A stretch of 26,598 nucleotides of DNA, from contig JBHGAV010000055.1 of the NCBI GenBank assembly GCA_041946685.1, positions 1 to 26,598 on the forward strand. The letters are read 5' to 3'. The position numbers and the translations under genes were made by a program. The DNA is from JBHGAV01 sp041946685. Lineage in GTDB: Bacteria; Acidobacteriota; Terriglobia; Bryobacterales; Bryobacteraceae. This document shows positions 14,904-23,865 of the stretch, in pieces (the stretch's first letter is position 1; every line of letters starts with the position of its first letter). Below the pieces are notes generated by a model. It worked only from the letters and a program-made list of their open reading frames with translations, made no database searches and was not told the DNA's origin.

Positions 14904-17375
14904 ATGGGAAACAGAGAAGTGTCAGCCAATGGGGCTGAAGTCTACGATGCCAGTAGCATCAAGGTGCTGGAGGGTTTGGAGGCCGTGCGCCTGCGCCCTG
15001 CCATGTATATCGGTTCTACCAGCGAGGCCGGCCTGCATCATCTGGTTTACGAGGTCGTCGACAACTCGGTGGACGAAGCCTTAGCCGGCTTCTGCACTGA
15101 GATCAATGTAACGATCCACCTGGACAACTCCGTCACCGTCGTGGATAACGGTCGCGGAATCCCCGTCGACATCATGAAGGAGGAAGGCGTCTCGGCTGCT
15201 GAGGTCGTCATGACCAAGCTCCACGCCGGCGGTAAGTTCGACTCCAAGTCCTACAAGGTCTCCGGGGGCTTGCACGGGGTGGGCGTCAGCGTCGTCAATG
15301 CCTTGTCCGAGAGTCTCCAACTGGAGATCTGGCACCAGGACCCCAGCACCAACAGCGGGCCCAGCTTCACTTGGACGCAGGAATACGAGAGAGGCGTTCC
15401 TCTGGGCCCCCTGCAGAAGAGTGGAAAAGCAGGGAGGAAGACCGGGACCAAGGTCACATTCAAGCCCGACTCCACGATTTTCGACGTCACCGAGTACAAC
15501 TACGACACCTTGGCACAGCGCCTTCGCGAACTCGCTTTCCTGAACCGGGGGCTGAGCATCACCCTGAGCGACGAGCGCTGTGATCCGGTCAAGAGCCACG
15601 AGTTTCACTACAGTGGAGGCATCGCCGAGTTCATCAAGCACCTGAACCGCGGCAAGACCGTGCTTCACGACCGCCCCATTCACTTCGAGGGTGAACGGGA
15701 ACTGCCCAACGGCGGCACGATCGCCATGGAGGTCGCGCTCCAGTACAACGACGGCTATACGGAGAACGTCTTCTCTTTTGCCAACAACATCAACACGGTC
15801 GACGGCGGCACGCACCTCAGCGGCTTCCGCAGCGCACTGACGCGGACGATCAACTTCTACGGCCAGCAGGCCGGGCTGTTCAAGGACGTGAAGGAGAATC
15901 TCACCGGCGAAGACGTGCGCGAGGGACTTACTGCGGTGGTGAGCGTGAAGCTCCCACAGCCTCAGTTCGAAGGCCAGACCAAGGGGAAGCTGAACAGCGA
16001 CATCCAGGGATACGTCGTCCAGCTCGTCAATGAGAAGCTGAGCGAGTACTTCGACAAGAACCCATCGGTGATGCGCAAGATCGTCTCCAAGGCCATCGAT
16101 GCGTCGCGCGCCCGGGAAGCCGCGCGCCGCGCGCGCGACCTCACCCGCCGCAAGGGTGCCTTGGACTCGGGTGGCCTCCCCGGTAAGCTCGCCGACTGCC
16201 AGGAGCGGGACCCTGAGCACTGTGAGTTGTTCCTGGTGGAGGGCGAATCGGCGGGCGGCACGGCCAAGGCGGGCCGGGACCGCAAGTACCAGGCTATCCT
16301 GCCCCTGAAAGGCAAGATCCTGAACGTGGAGAAGGCGCGCTACGACAAGATGCTCAGCCACGAAGAGATCCGCGCCATGATCACGGCCATCGGCACCGGG
16401 ATCGGCAAAGAGGAAGGCGATTTTGACTTGGGCAAGCTGCGCTACGGCAAGATCATCATTATGACCGACGCAGACGTGGACGGCTCGCACATCCGCACCC
16501 TGCTGCTGACGTTTTTCTTCCGCCACATGCAGGAGCTGATCACTCGCGGCCACGTATTTGTGGCGCAGCCCCCTCTCTACCGCATCAAGAAGGGGAAGGG
16601 CGAGAAGTACATCAAGGACGAGAAGGAATTCGTCCGCGAGATCCTGCGCCGGGCCACCGAGAACGTCGCCGTGGAGTATGGCTCGGGTAACGGACACCCG
16701 CCGGCGCGCGTCGAGGGGAGCGAATTGCGCAGCTTCTTGATGTCGCTCGACGAGTACCTGCAGATCTCCCAGAAGGTGGAGCGGAAGCTCCGCGAGCCGC
16801 GGGCGCTCGCGGTGGTGGCGAATCCCGAGCTTAAGATCGACAGCAAGGCCGATTTTGGCGGCGAGGAGAACTTGAAGCCCGTCCTGGAAGCCCTGAGCCG
16901 CGCCGGGCTGAAGGCGGAGTTGGCGCAGGACGAAGAGCACGGCGCCTGGATGGTAACTTACCACGACTCGGCCAACGCCCCGCGCTCGATCGGCCCGGAG
17001 CTGGCGGCGCAGCCCGAGTACCGGCGTATGCGGAGCCTGGCCAGGCAGCTTGCGCGGTTCAACCAGCCGCCCTTCGTGGTGACCAAGGAATCCACACGGG
17101 AGACGCTGCCGGGCTGGGCGGAGCTGCTGGAGTACGTGAAGAAGGAAGGCACGCGGGACGTGAACGTGCAGCGCTACAAGGGCCTGGGCGAGATGAATGC
17201 CGGGCAGTTGTGGGAAACGACCATGAACGCGGAGACGCGGACGCTGCTGCGCGTGCGGCTGGAAGACGCGGTGGAGTGCGAGGAGATCTTCTCGACGCTG
17301 ATGGGGGAAGACGTGGAAAGCCGCCGCAAGTTCATCGAAGAAAACGCCCTCGACGTCAGAAACCTGGACGTTTAG
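14904..17375 (+). CDS. gyrB: DNA gyrase subunit B
   Basis: This 823-residue type II topoisomerase ATPase subunit has the GHKL site YEVVDNSVDEA (catalytic E50, Mg-binding N54), GRGIPVD, the ATP lid GGLHGVGVSVVNALS, and the TOPRIM domain with EGESAGG (446-452), PLKGKILNVEKAR and MTDADVDGSHIRTLL. The C-terminal QRYKGLGEMN-QLWETTM segment is intact. Between TOPRIM and that segment is the extra block of about 160-170 residues typical of E. coli-type GyrB. The EGD of many GyrB proteins is EGE here (E448). The ATG at 14904 has AAGAGG upstream. A TTG at 14862 would add 14 residues next to the dnaN stop. It is probably co-transcribed with dnaN. The stop is 9 nt from the convergent alr stop. Confidence 0.96.
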   Translation: MGNREVSANGAEVYDASSIKVLEGLEAVRLRPAMYIGSTSEAGLHHLVYEVVDNSVDEALAGFCTEINVTIHLDNSVTVVDNGRGIPVDIMKEEGVSAAEVVMTKLHAGGKFDSKSYKVSGGLHGVGVSVVNALSESLQLEIWHQDPSTNSGPSFTWTQEYERGVPLGPLQKSGKAGRKTGTKVTFKPDSTIFDVTEYNYDTLAQRLRELAFLNRGLSITLSDERCDPVKSHEFHYSGGIAEFIKHLNRGKTVLHDRPIHFEGERELPNGGTIAMEVALQYNDGYTENVFSFANNINTVDGGTHLSGFRSALTRTINFYGQQAGLFKDVKENLTGEDVREGLTAVVSVKLPQPQFEGQTKGKLNSDIQGYVVQLVNEKLSEYFDKNPSVMRKIVSKAIDASRAREAARRARDLTRRKGALDSGGLPGKLADCQERDPEHCELFLVEGESAGGTAKAGRDRKYQAILPLKGKILNVEKARYDKMLSHEEIRAMITAIGTGIGKEEGDFDLGKLRYGKIIIMTDADVDGSHIRTLLLTFFFRHMQELITRGHVFVAQPPLYRIKKGKGEKYIKDEKEFVREILRRATENVAVEYGSGNGHPPARVEGSELRSFLMSLDEYLQISQKVERKLREPRALAVVANPELKIDSKADFGGEENLKPVLEALSRAGLKAELAQDEEHGAWMVTYHDSANAPRSIGPELAAQPEYRRMRSLARQLARFNQPPFVVTKESTRETLPGWAELLEYVKKEGTRDVNVQRYKGLGEMNAGQLWETTMNAETRTLLRVRLEDAVECEEIFSTLMGEDVESRRKFIEENALDVRNLDV

Positions 17376-17384
17376 GCCACACCC

Positions 17385-18515
17385 CTACACGTACACCCTG
17401 GGCACGCGCGGGTTGATGCCGCACAGCACGGTGTAGGAGATCGTTCCCGCCCAGCGCGCCACCTGCTGGGCGTTCAGCTCCACATTGCCCTCACGCCCGA
17501 GCAGCGTCACGGCGTCGCCGGGCCGCAGCGGGGGCGCGTCCGTGATGTCGATGGTGGTCAGATCCATCGACACCGCGCCGATCACCGGGACCAGTTGCCC
17601 TCCTGCGATCACCTTGCCCCGGTTCGACATGCGGTGCGGGACGCCATCAGCGTAACCTGCCGCGAGCACCGCGATGCGCGTCGGCCGCTCGGCGCGGAAC
17701 GTGCCGCCATAACCCACCAGGGCACCCACCGGGAGCTCCTTTGTCGCCAGAATCGTCGCCCTCCAGGCCAGCGCAGGCCGCACCTGGAGGAGGGGCGCCG
17801 GGGCATCGCCCTTCGCCGGGGAGATGTACCCGTACAGGATGTGCCCCGCCCGCACCAGGTTGCCCCACGCCGAACGGCGCCCATAAGCGATCGGATTGGT
17901 GCTGGACATGTGGACCCAGGCGGGTTTGACCCCGGCGGATTGAAGCGCCGCCAGGGTCTCCTCAAAGGCCGCCAGTTGCCGTTCGGTCTGCTGGCTGCCG
18001 TAGTTCGCCGACGAGGCGAAGTGAGTCATAAGACCTTCCAGCTCCGCGTGCCTGCACCTGCGTACCACGGCCAGAATGTCGGCGGCGGACGCAGTTGTTC
18101 CGAGCCTCCCCATGCCTGTGTCGAGCTTCAGGTGATAACGCACGCGAAGGCTCCGGGATTGGCCGAACTCGTCCAGTGAAACGAGGTCTTCGAGCGAGTG
18201 AATGACCGGCGTCAAATCATGCTGCGGAAGGGCCTCACGCTCGAACGGCAGGGCATCGGCCATCACCAGGAGCCGCGTCCGGATGCCTGCCTCCCGCAAC
18301 CCGATGCCCTCGGCCACGTTGCTGACCGCCAGCCACTGGATCCCCTGCGACTCAAGCTGCCGCGCCACCTCCACCGCTCCATGACCGTAGGCGTCCGACT
18401 TCACCACGCCCATCACCTGAACGGCGGAGCCCACCGTCTCGCATACCAGGCGGTAGTTCTCCACGATCTGAGGGACCGAAACCTCGACCCACGTGCGGTA
18501 CGGCAGGCGCAGCAT
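17385..18515 (-). CDS. alr: Alanine racemase
   Basis: The 376-residue PLP enzyme interconverts L- and D-alanine for peptidoglycan synthesis in the cytoplasm. The PLP lysine is K39 in VVKSDAYGHGA. The PLP-barrel continues with HLKLDTGMGRLG and the segment LMTHFASS. The C-terminal domain has VGYGGTFRAERPTRIAVLAAGYADG, which carries the second catalytic tyrosine, and IGAVSMDLTTIDIT. The ATG at 18515 is the start giving the standard N-terminus (RTWVEVSVPQIVENYRL). A longer frame would run through the upstream glycosyltransferase. It starts 7 nt after that gene's stop, with only a weak ribosome-binding site, so it is probably the last gene of the polysaccharide operon. Confidence 0.94.
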   Translation of the reverse strand: MLRLPYRTWVEVSVPQIVENYRLVCETVGSAVQVMGVVKSDAYGHGAVEVARQLESQGIQWLAVSNVAEGIGLREAGIRTRLLVMADALPFEREALPQHDLTPVIHSLEDLVSLDEFGQSRSLRVRYHLKLDTGMGRLGTTASAADILAVVRRCRHAELEGLMTHFASSANYGSQQTERQLAAFEETLAALQSAGVKPAWVHMSSTNPIAYGRRSAWGNLVRAGHILYGYISPAKGDAPAPLLQVRPALAWRATILATKELPVGALVGYGGTFRAERPTRIAVLAAGYADGVPHRMSNRGKVIAGGQLVPVIGAVSMDLTTIDITDAPPLRPGDAVTLLGREGNVELNAQQVARWAGTISYTVLCGINPRVPRVYV

Positions 18516-18522
18516 TATTCCA

Positions 18523-19605
18523 TTATCGTTTCCCGGTAAGCCGCAGGAAAAGCCTCTCGTATGCATCCGTGACCGATTCCCAACTGTAGCGCTCGCAGGC
18601 GCGCCGCTCGGCCCGCTCGCGCCATTGGTTCCGCTCGGTCTCGGGCATGGATAGAACCCGCTCGAGTTGCGCGGCCAGGTCGTTGCCAAAGGGAATGCCG
18701 GCGCCGCCGGCCACCTCGGCGTTCTCGGGAGTGTCGAGGTAGAGGACCAGGCAACCGCGCCCCATGGCCTCGATCAGGGCTGGGTGCGTTCCTCCCACCT
18801 CGGTGGCGTGGATGTAAGCCAGCGCATGCGAGAGGAGTTCGTGATAACCCTGGCCGTAGATGGCGCCGGGAATGACCACTCGCGGATCGCGCGTGTCCCG
18901 AACCTTCTCCAGATAGGCCGCAGCGTATGGGGCATCGCCGACCAGGGCCAGCTTGAACGGAGTGGAGACTCGCTCGAAGGCCTCCCGAACCAGCAGGGCG
19001 TTATTCTCCGGCTCCATGCGGCTCACGTAGAGGAAATACCTGCCCGGCTCCAGCCCAAGGCGGGCGAGCGTCTCTACGCCGGTCACCTTTCCCGTCTCCG
19101 CACCATACGGGATCAACTCGCTGGCCTTGCGGTAGCGCTGGAGGTAGTAGTCGTAGATCACCCGGGCGTCGCTTACGACGACCGTAGGCAGGAAGGTGGC
19201 CAGCCGCTCGGAGATCAGGTACCAAGCTTTGGCCAGACAGTTCCACTTGCGGCGCTTGCGCTCCAGTCCGTCCACGTTCAACGCCGTGGGGATGCCCGCC
19301 AGGCGCGGCGCCAGAGTGAAGATCGCGTTGGCGGCGTTGCAGTACAGCGCGGCATCCTGCCGGTGCACCAGCAAGTCGAGGGTGGAGAGGAAGGTGCGGG
19401 CCATCGTGTCCAGGTACTTGTGGCGGATCGTGGGGACCCACCGGAGGCGCACGCCGCGGTAGAACGGCGTCGGATGCCGATCTCTACAATAGACGGTCAC
19501 CGCGTGCCCCCGTTCCACCAGGCGCCGGCTGATCTCTTCGGCAAACGTCTCGAAACCGCCGTAGCTGGCAGGTATGCCGCGGGTGCCCAGGATGGCGAGC
19601 TTCAT
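18523..19605 (-). CDS. Family 4 glycosyltransferase with DUF1972 N-terminal domain
   Basis: The 360-residue protein begins KLAILGTRGIPASYGGFETF, the DUF1972 signature of rhamnosyltransferase-like GT4 enzymes. The C-terminal GT-B domain has the donor-site segments FLYVSRMEPENN (191-202) and ATEVGGTHPALIEAMGRG with E279. It would transfer a sugar from a nucleotide donor to a growing surface glycan on the cytoplasmic side; donor and acceptor cannot be read. The ATG at 19605 overlaps the upstream GT2 stop by 1 nt (TGATG), indicating coupling. Further upstream starts lie inside that GT2 gene. It sits immediately before alr. Confidence 0.88.
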   Translation of the reverse strand: MKLAILGTRGIPASYGGFETFAEEISRRLVERGHAVTVYCRDRHPTPFYRGVRLRWVPTIRHKYLDTMARTFLSTLDLLVHRQDAALYCNAANAIFTLAPRLAGIPTALNVDGLERKRRKWNCLAKAWYLISERLATFLPTVVVSDARVIYDYYLQRYRKASELIPYGAETGKVTGVETLARLGLEPGRYFLYVSRMEPENNALLVREAFERVSTPFKLALVGDAPYAAAYLEKVRDTRDPRVVIPGAIYGQGYHELLSHALAYIHATEVGGTHPALIEAMGRGCLVLYLDTPENAEVAGGAGIPFGNDLAAQLERVLSMPETERNQWRERAERRACERYSWESVTDAYERLFLRLTGKR

Positions 19606-20657
19606 CAGCGCTGAGCAGCGCGCGAGGTGCGTGTCTGAACGCGTGCGGATACGCGCGGCGCGGGCCGGCTGACCGGCAGGTATCGGAACCAGCTCGCCAT
19701 GTACTCGTCGTTGACGCGGCGGCGGCTCATGATTTCCCGGCGCTTCTGCCAGACACGCCTCCAACTCTTGGCCAGATAGAGGAAGGCGCGGAGCGAGCTG
19801 TGCTCGCGCAACAGGCAACACCCGACCACGAGCAGATCCCGCAGAGTGACCGAGAAGAAATTGCGCAGGTAGAGGTCGCGGGTCATGTTCTTGATCCGCA
19901 TCAAGAACCGGTTCTTGACCGAGTGCATGTTGATCACCGGGGGCAGCGCGCGGCGGTTCCCCGGCAACACCTTGCGGACGTGGTAGCCCCGGGCATGGGG
20001 CGTGTAGATACAGCGCCAACCAAGCAACTGGGCGCGCCAGGCGACGTCGGCGTCCTCCCGGTACACAAAGAAGTCCGGGTCGAAGAATTCATCCCGGATC
20101 GAGACATCGTCAATCATCTCGCGCCGGTACAAGGCGGCGGCGGCGCTGGCGCCAAACACGTACTCGTAACGCAGAAAATGGCCGTTGTCCACTTCCCGGC
20201 TGCCGCGGTCCAGGTGACGCAGCATCGGAGTGAAATAAATGCCGGTCGAATCCACCAGAGGTTTGTCCGGGATATCGAAGGTGGATCGCATGGTTAACAG
20301 CTTGCCGCAGACCGATCCGATCCTGGGGTGCATGTGGCCCGCTTCCACCAGCGCCTGGATGAAACCTCCGAGCAGGAGCACATCCGGGTTCAGGGTAAGC
20401 ACCCATTCCCCCGACGACATGTGGATCGCCTGATTCTGGGCGGCGGCAAAGCCGATGTTCTCGTCGTTGTATACGACCTGGCAGCGGTCCTCGAACTGCT
20501 CCAGAATGTCTACCGTCCCGTCGGTGGAGGCATTGTCAACGACAATAACCTCTTTGTACGGGTACTTCTGGGCGAGCACCGATTCAAGACATTTCTTAAT
20601 GAACCGGCCGCTGTTGTAGGTTACGAGCGTGACCGAGACGAGGTCGTTATGTGCCAT
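19605..20657 (-). CDS. Family 2 glycosyltransferase (rhamnosyltransferase-like)
   Basis: This 350-residue GT-A enzyme has the nucleotide-binding segment VTYNSGRF, VDNASTDG (40-47), NIGFAAAQN, and LNPD (89-92), an NPD variant of the DxD metal motif common in rhamnosyltransferase-type GT2 proteins. ED (201-202) in YREDADVAWR is the likely acceptor-side base region. No membrane span is clear; the C-terminus is strongly basic, which may favour contact with the membrane surface. AGG lies just before the ATG. Its role is probably one sugar-transfer step in a surface polysaccharide. It overlaps the DUF1972 gene downstream and follows another GT2 gene by 23 bp. Confidence 0.88.
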   Translation of the reverse strand: MAHNDLVSVTLVTYNSGRFIKKCLESVLAQKYPYKEVIVVDNASTDGTVDILEQFEDRCQVVYNDENIGFAAAQNQAIHMSSGEWVLTLNPDVLLLGGFIQALVEAGHMHPRIGSVCGKLLTMRSTFDIPDKPLVDSTGIYFTPMLRHLDRGSREVDNGHFLRYEYVFGASAAAALYRREMIDDVSIRDEFFDPDFFVYREDADVAWRAQLLGWRCIYTPHARGYHVRKVLPGNRRALPPVINMHSVKNRFLMRIKNMTRDLYLRNFFSVTLRDLLVVGCCLLREHSSLRAFLYLAKSWRRVWQKRREIMSRRRVNDEYMASWFRYLPVSRPAPRVSARVQTRTSRAAQR

Positions 20658-20680
20658 GCGCCTGAATCAGATCGACAAAT

Positions 20681-21640
20681 TCATCCGCTCTTCTGCCGCG
20701 CCAAAACGGGCGACCTGCCCGCCTCCCCGATCCGGCTCGAGCAGAGCCGGCGACACGCGGTCCACATCACTCTACCATACGCTCTTAGGGGCTGCCGCTT
20801 CCATCCCCGCAATGCGCCGAGGAACATCCTCCCCGTACAGCCAACCACCACCGCCGCCGCCACGGCCAGCCGTCCGGCGAATCCGTAGTGTCTGGCACTG
20901 TACCTAAGCAGGCTACCATACCAGGAGTCGACCCGCGACTCCTCGGGCAATCTCCCCACCGAGTGCCCTCCCCGATGCTTGGCGGCCACCCTCGGCTCAT
21001 AGTAGATTCGATAGCCGGCCCCGCGCAGACGCCTAAGGAAGTCAACATCCTCGAACCACACCGGCCGGAAACCCTCGTCGAAGCCGCCGACGGCCAAGAA
21101 AGCGTCCCGCCGGATCATCAGAAAAGCCCCCGCCGGCTGTTCCACCTCGGCGGCGGAATCCAAGTCGAGGTCCAGGCACCGGTAGCGCCGGTTCACGGGA
21201 TTGGTCTTCCACAGCCGGTTCAGCCCCAGGACTTCGAATGCCAGCGCGGCCGGGCTCGGGAAGCGCCGGACGGAAAACCCGGCTTGCGGGCGGCCGTCCT
21301 CGCCGGTGAGCTTACCCGCCGCGGCTCCCACGGCCGGATCGGCGCAGACGCTGGCCAGCGGTCCGACGTCGGCCTGGAGGGTCAAGTCGGGATTGAGCAG
21401 CAGAAGCAAGGGGAGGTCCACGGCGGCCGCGCCCTGGTTGACGGCGGCGGCAAAGCCACGGTTCTCGGGATTGGCGATCAAGTGAACGGCGGGCCGTTTG
21501 CGGACCTCCTCGCGGCTGCGGTCCGTCGAGGCGTTATCCACGACAACCACCTGCTCGACGCGGTCGAGCACTGCGTCCAGGCAGGCCCCGATCACCGCTT
21601 CGGAGTTGCAGGTCACGATGACAGCGCCGATCCCCTTCAT
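20681..21640 (-). CDS. Family 2 glycosyltransferase
   Basis: The 319-residue protein has VTCNSEAV at the N-terminus, VDNASTD (34-40), NRGFAAAVNQG, LLNPD (81-85) and the acceptor-side WFEDVDFLRR (ED 197-198), all typical of rhamnosyl/mannosyl GT2 enzymes. A hydrophobic stretch around residues 254-275 may associate with the membrane. The ATG overlaps the upstream GT2 stop by 4 nt (ATGA). The similarity in motif layout to the other GT2 genes here suggests gene duplication, though the sequences are clearly diverged. Confidence 0.88.
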   Translation of the reverse strand: MKGIGAVIVTCNSEAVIGACLDAVLDRVEQVVVVDNASTDRSREEVRKRPAVHLIANPENRGFAAAVNQGAAAVDLPLLLLLNPDLTLQADVGPLASVCADPAVGAAAGKLTGEDGRPQAGFSVRRFPSPAALAFEVLGLNRLWKTNPVNRRYRCLDLDLDSAAEVEQPAGAFLMIRRDAFLAVGGFDEGFRPVWFEDVDFLRRLRGAGYRIYYEPRVAAKHRGGHSVGRLPEESRVDSWYGSLLRYSARHYGFAGRLAVAAAVVVGCTGRMFLGALRGWKRQPLRAYGRVMWTACRRLCSSRIGEAGRSPVLARQKSG

Positions 21641-22623
21641 GTCAGTCCAAAATACAGCCGCCAGTACAGGTCAAAGCCGGTCTGCTGCTGAATCTCCCAT
21701 AGTTCGGCCTCACTCTCCTCAAGGATGCTTCCGAGATCGCCGGCGTCCCCCTCCCGGGATGCGGCCCGAACCGTTCGAAACTGCCGTAACCCTTCCAGTT
21801 TGCCGCCGAGGTAAGATAAGGCCGCTCCATGGCGCGCGGCCAGCGCGCCCCACAATCCCTGGGCCACCAGGACGGGCCAGCCGTAGCGCAGCAACCACCT
21901 ATCGGGATAGTGTTTGGCAACCAGGAAGAGTTGGTTGCGCGCCATGCGGCGGACCGTGTCGGGATGCCAGGCTCCCAAAGTTGCACTCCCCGCGTGGTAG
22001 GCCACCGCCTCAGGGACGTACATTCCTCGAAAGCCTCTCCTGGCCGAGCGCAAGCTGAAATCCACATCTTCCAGATAGGACTCGAACCGCTCGTCAAGCA
22101 GGCCCACCTTCTCGAAAAGCTCGGCCCGGAACAGGGCCGCTGTGAATGGAACCAGCCGAACAAGCTGCCGCTGGCTCCACTCCCTGCCGTCGCGACGTCC
22201 GTGTCCCGCCCTCCACACGCAGCCGCCACGGCAGATTGCGTCAAAAGTGCCGTCAATGAATCCTCTTCGTTTCGCATCCAGCAGCTTGCCTGTGGCGAAC
22301 CAGACATCCTTGCTCCTGAACTCCTGCGCCAGCCGCGCCAGCCAGTCCGGCGCGGGCTCGACGTCGTTGTTGACGATTGCCACCCACGGGCTTCGCGCCG
22401 CCTGGATGCCGCTGTTCACAGCGCGGCTAAAGCCCAGATTGGCGCCTAACCTCAACACGCGTACTCCCAGCCGCTCGGCATCCTCCGCCGAGCCGTCCGT
22501 CGAGCCGTTGTCGGCCACGACAATCTCCTCAATTGGATGAGACTGTCGGCCGAGCGAACCGATGAGCCGGACAAGGAGATCGCGCCGGTTCCAGCTCGGG
22601 ACAACAACGGTGACGCCGGACAT
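21637..22623 (-). CDS. Family 2 glycosyltransferase
   Basis: This 328-residue GT-A enzyme has VVPSWNRRDLL, ADNGSTDGS (37-45), NLGFSRAVNSG, the metal motif variant NND (85-87 in IVNNDVEP), and YLEDVDF (ED 185-186). Donor and acceptor sugars are unknown. No clear ribosome-binding site precedes the ATG at 22623. A 68-bp gap separates it from the DPM-like gene upstream, the longest gap between consecutive co-directional GT genes in this part of the cluster. It is coupled downstream by an ATGA overlap. Confidence 0.87.
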   Translation of the reverse strand: MSGVTVVVPSWNRRDLLVRLIGSLGRQSHPIEEIVVADNGSTDGSAEDAERLGVRVLRLGANLGFSRAVNSGIQAARSPWVAIVNNDVEPAPDWLARLAQEFRSKDVWFATGKLLDAKRRGFIDGTFDAICRGGCVWRAGHGRRDGREWSQRQLVRLVPFTAALFRAELFEKVGLLDERFESYLEDVDFSLRSARRGFRGMYVPEAVAYHAGSATLGAWHPDTVRRMARNQLFLVAKHYPDRWLLRYGWPVLVAQGLWGALAARHGAALSYLGGKLEGLRQFRTVRAASREGDAGDLGSILEESEAELWEIQQQTGFDLYWRLYFGLT

Positions 22624-22691
22624 GGATGGTGCGCCCTATGGTCTCATCAGGCCGGGGAAGGAACGCAGGCGGGCAGAAGACAATCTTAACA

Positions 22692-23375
22692 TCATCTGCT
22701 CCGGGACGCAAATCGCTTCTTGAACAGAAAGAGCAGGTTAGCGATGCCGTCCCGCCATGGGTTCAACTTGATCTCCCCCATCCGAGAGGAATACATGATC
22801 GAGATCTCCCCAAAGCGAACCTTCGGATTGCGGATGGCCTCGACCTTGATCTCCTCGGAGAACGACATCCCGTCCGACACAAGAACCATCGATTCCAGGA
22901 TCGACCGCCGGAACACCCACATGCCGGACTGGGAGTCCCTTACCCAGCGCAGATACAGCAGCGACATCGCCAGCGAGAGGATCAAATTGCCAGCCTTATG
23001 CTTGAAGCTCATGGCTCTGGAATCGCGCACCGGAAAGCGCGAGGCGTTGAGAAAATCCACTTCCAGGTGGAGGAAGGCTTCAAGCAGGTAGGAGAGAGCA
23101 TCCACCGGATAGGAGTGATCCCCGTCCAGCGTGACAATGACGTCCCCGGTGGCGTGCGCGAATCCCCTCTTGTAGCTTCGGCCGTATCCACGCACGTCTT
23201 CCCGAATCACCATGGCGCCGAAGGAGCGGGCCACCTCGGAGGTGCGGTCCGTCGAGCCGTTGTCCACCACGATGACTTCGTCGACGAAACCGGGCATGCG
23301 GCTGAGCACGCGCTCGATACCCTGTTCCTCGTTCAGGCAGGGGATAATGACGGTGAGCTTGAGGTCCTTGTACAT
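22692..23375 (-). CDS. DPM/DPG-synthase-like family 2 glycosyltransferase
   Basis: From the ATG at 23375 the protein has 227 residues and resembles dolichyl/polyprenyl-phosphate sugar synthases: TVIIPCLNEEQGI, VVDNGSTDRT (37-46), GYGRSYKRGF, LDGDHSYP with DGD (84-86) as metal motif, and DSQSGMWVFRR (147-157). Such enzymes often charge a lipid carrier with a sugar at the membrane. There is no C-terminal membrane pair, only a hydrophobic run at about 130-144. An upstream in-frame ATG (23426) would overlap the divergent secreted-protein gene. A CATAAT -10-like site (23420-23415) lies inside that gene and would fit the 23375 start. Confidence 0.85.
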   Translation of the reverse strand: MYKDLKLTVIIPCLNEEQGIERVLSRMPGFVDEVIVVDNGSTDRTSEVARSFGAMVIREDVRGYGRSYKRGFAHATGDVIVTLDGDHSYPVDALSYLLEAFLHLEVDFLNASRFPVRDSRAMSFKHKAGNLILSLAMSLLYLRWVRDSQSGMWVFRRSILESMVLVSDGMSFSEEIKVEAIRNPKVRFGEISIMYSSRMGEIKLNPWRDGIANLLFLFKKRFASRSR

Positions 23376-23391
23376 CCTGTATGATGAGGTT

Positions 23392-23865
23392 GTGAAGAGA
23401 TTAGCCGCCCTCCCATTATGCTTCATCGCCCTGGCGCTGGCGTCGTTGTGCCCCGCGGCGGAATCGTCTGCCGTGCACACGGTCTACTTGCTGCCCATGA
23501 CCGGCGGCCTCGACCAGTACCTGGCCAGCCGTCTGGTGGCGTCTGGAGTCTTCCAGGTCGTGGCCGATCCCAAGAAGGCCGATGCGATCTTCACGGATAA
23601 GCTTGGTGAGGCCTTCGAGACGCGGCTCGGCGAGTTGCTGGCGCCTGCCGTGACCGACAAGGATGCCGCGGCCAAGGAAGGCGATCGAAGGGTTGTAGTG
23701 TCCACATTCGGCCGCGGGAAGGGCACCATCTTTCTGGTGGAGACCGCGACGCGGAGCGTGGTGTGGTCCGCTTACGAGCCGCCGCGGAGTACCAAGCCCA
23801 GCGAATTGGACCGAATTGCCCGGCGCCTTGTGGAAAGGCTCAAGAACCAGCCGAAGGGGAAGTAG
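23392..23865 (+). CDS. Secreted protein of unknown function, antisense within the glycosyltransferase cluster
   Basis: A GTG at 23392 (GAGG 2 nt upstream) starts a 157-residue protein with a Sec signal peptide (VKRLAALPLCFIALALA, likely cleaved after PAA). The mature part contains YLLPMTGGLDQYLASRLVAS, VVADPKKADAIFT and a C-terminal GTIFLVETATRSVVWSAYE followed by a basic helix. The 'deviating strands plus VVWS' pattern recalls small exported stress or envelope proteins but no family is recognised. The start codon is 16 bp from the divergent DPM-like start, and a TATGAT (23380-23385) -10-like site would give an almost leaderless message. The 3' end overlaps the convergent GT2-GT4 gene by 26 nt. 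Confidence 0.8.
   Translation: MKRLAALPLCFIALALASLCPAAESSAVHTVYLLPMTGGLDQYLASRLVASGVFQVVADPKKADAIFTDKLGEAFETRLGELLAPAVTDKDAAAKEGDRRVVVSTFGRGKGTIFLVETATRSVVWSAYEPPRSTKPSELDRIARRLVERLKNQPKGK

Noticed and set aside
15081..16964. 627-codon minus-strand open frame opposite gyrB
   Set aside because: Antisense shadow of a conserved gyrase gene caused by codon bias.
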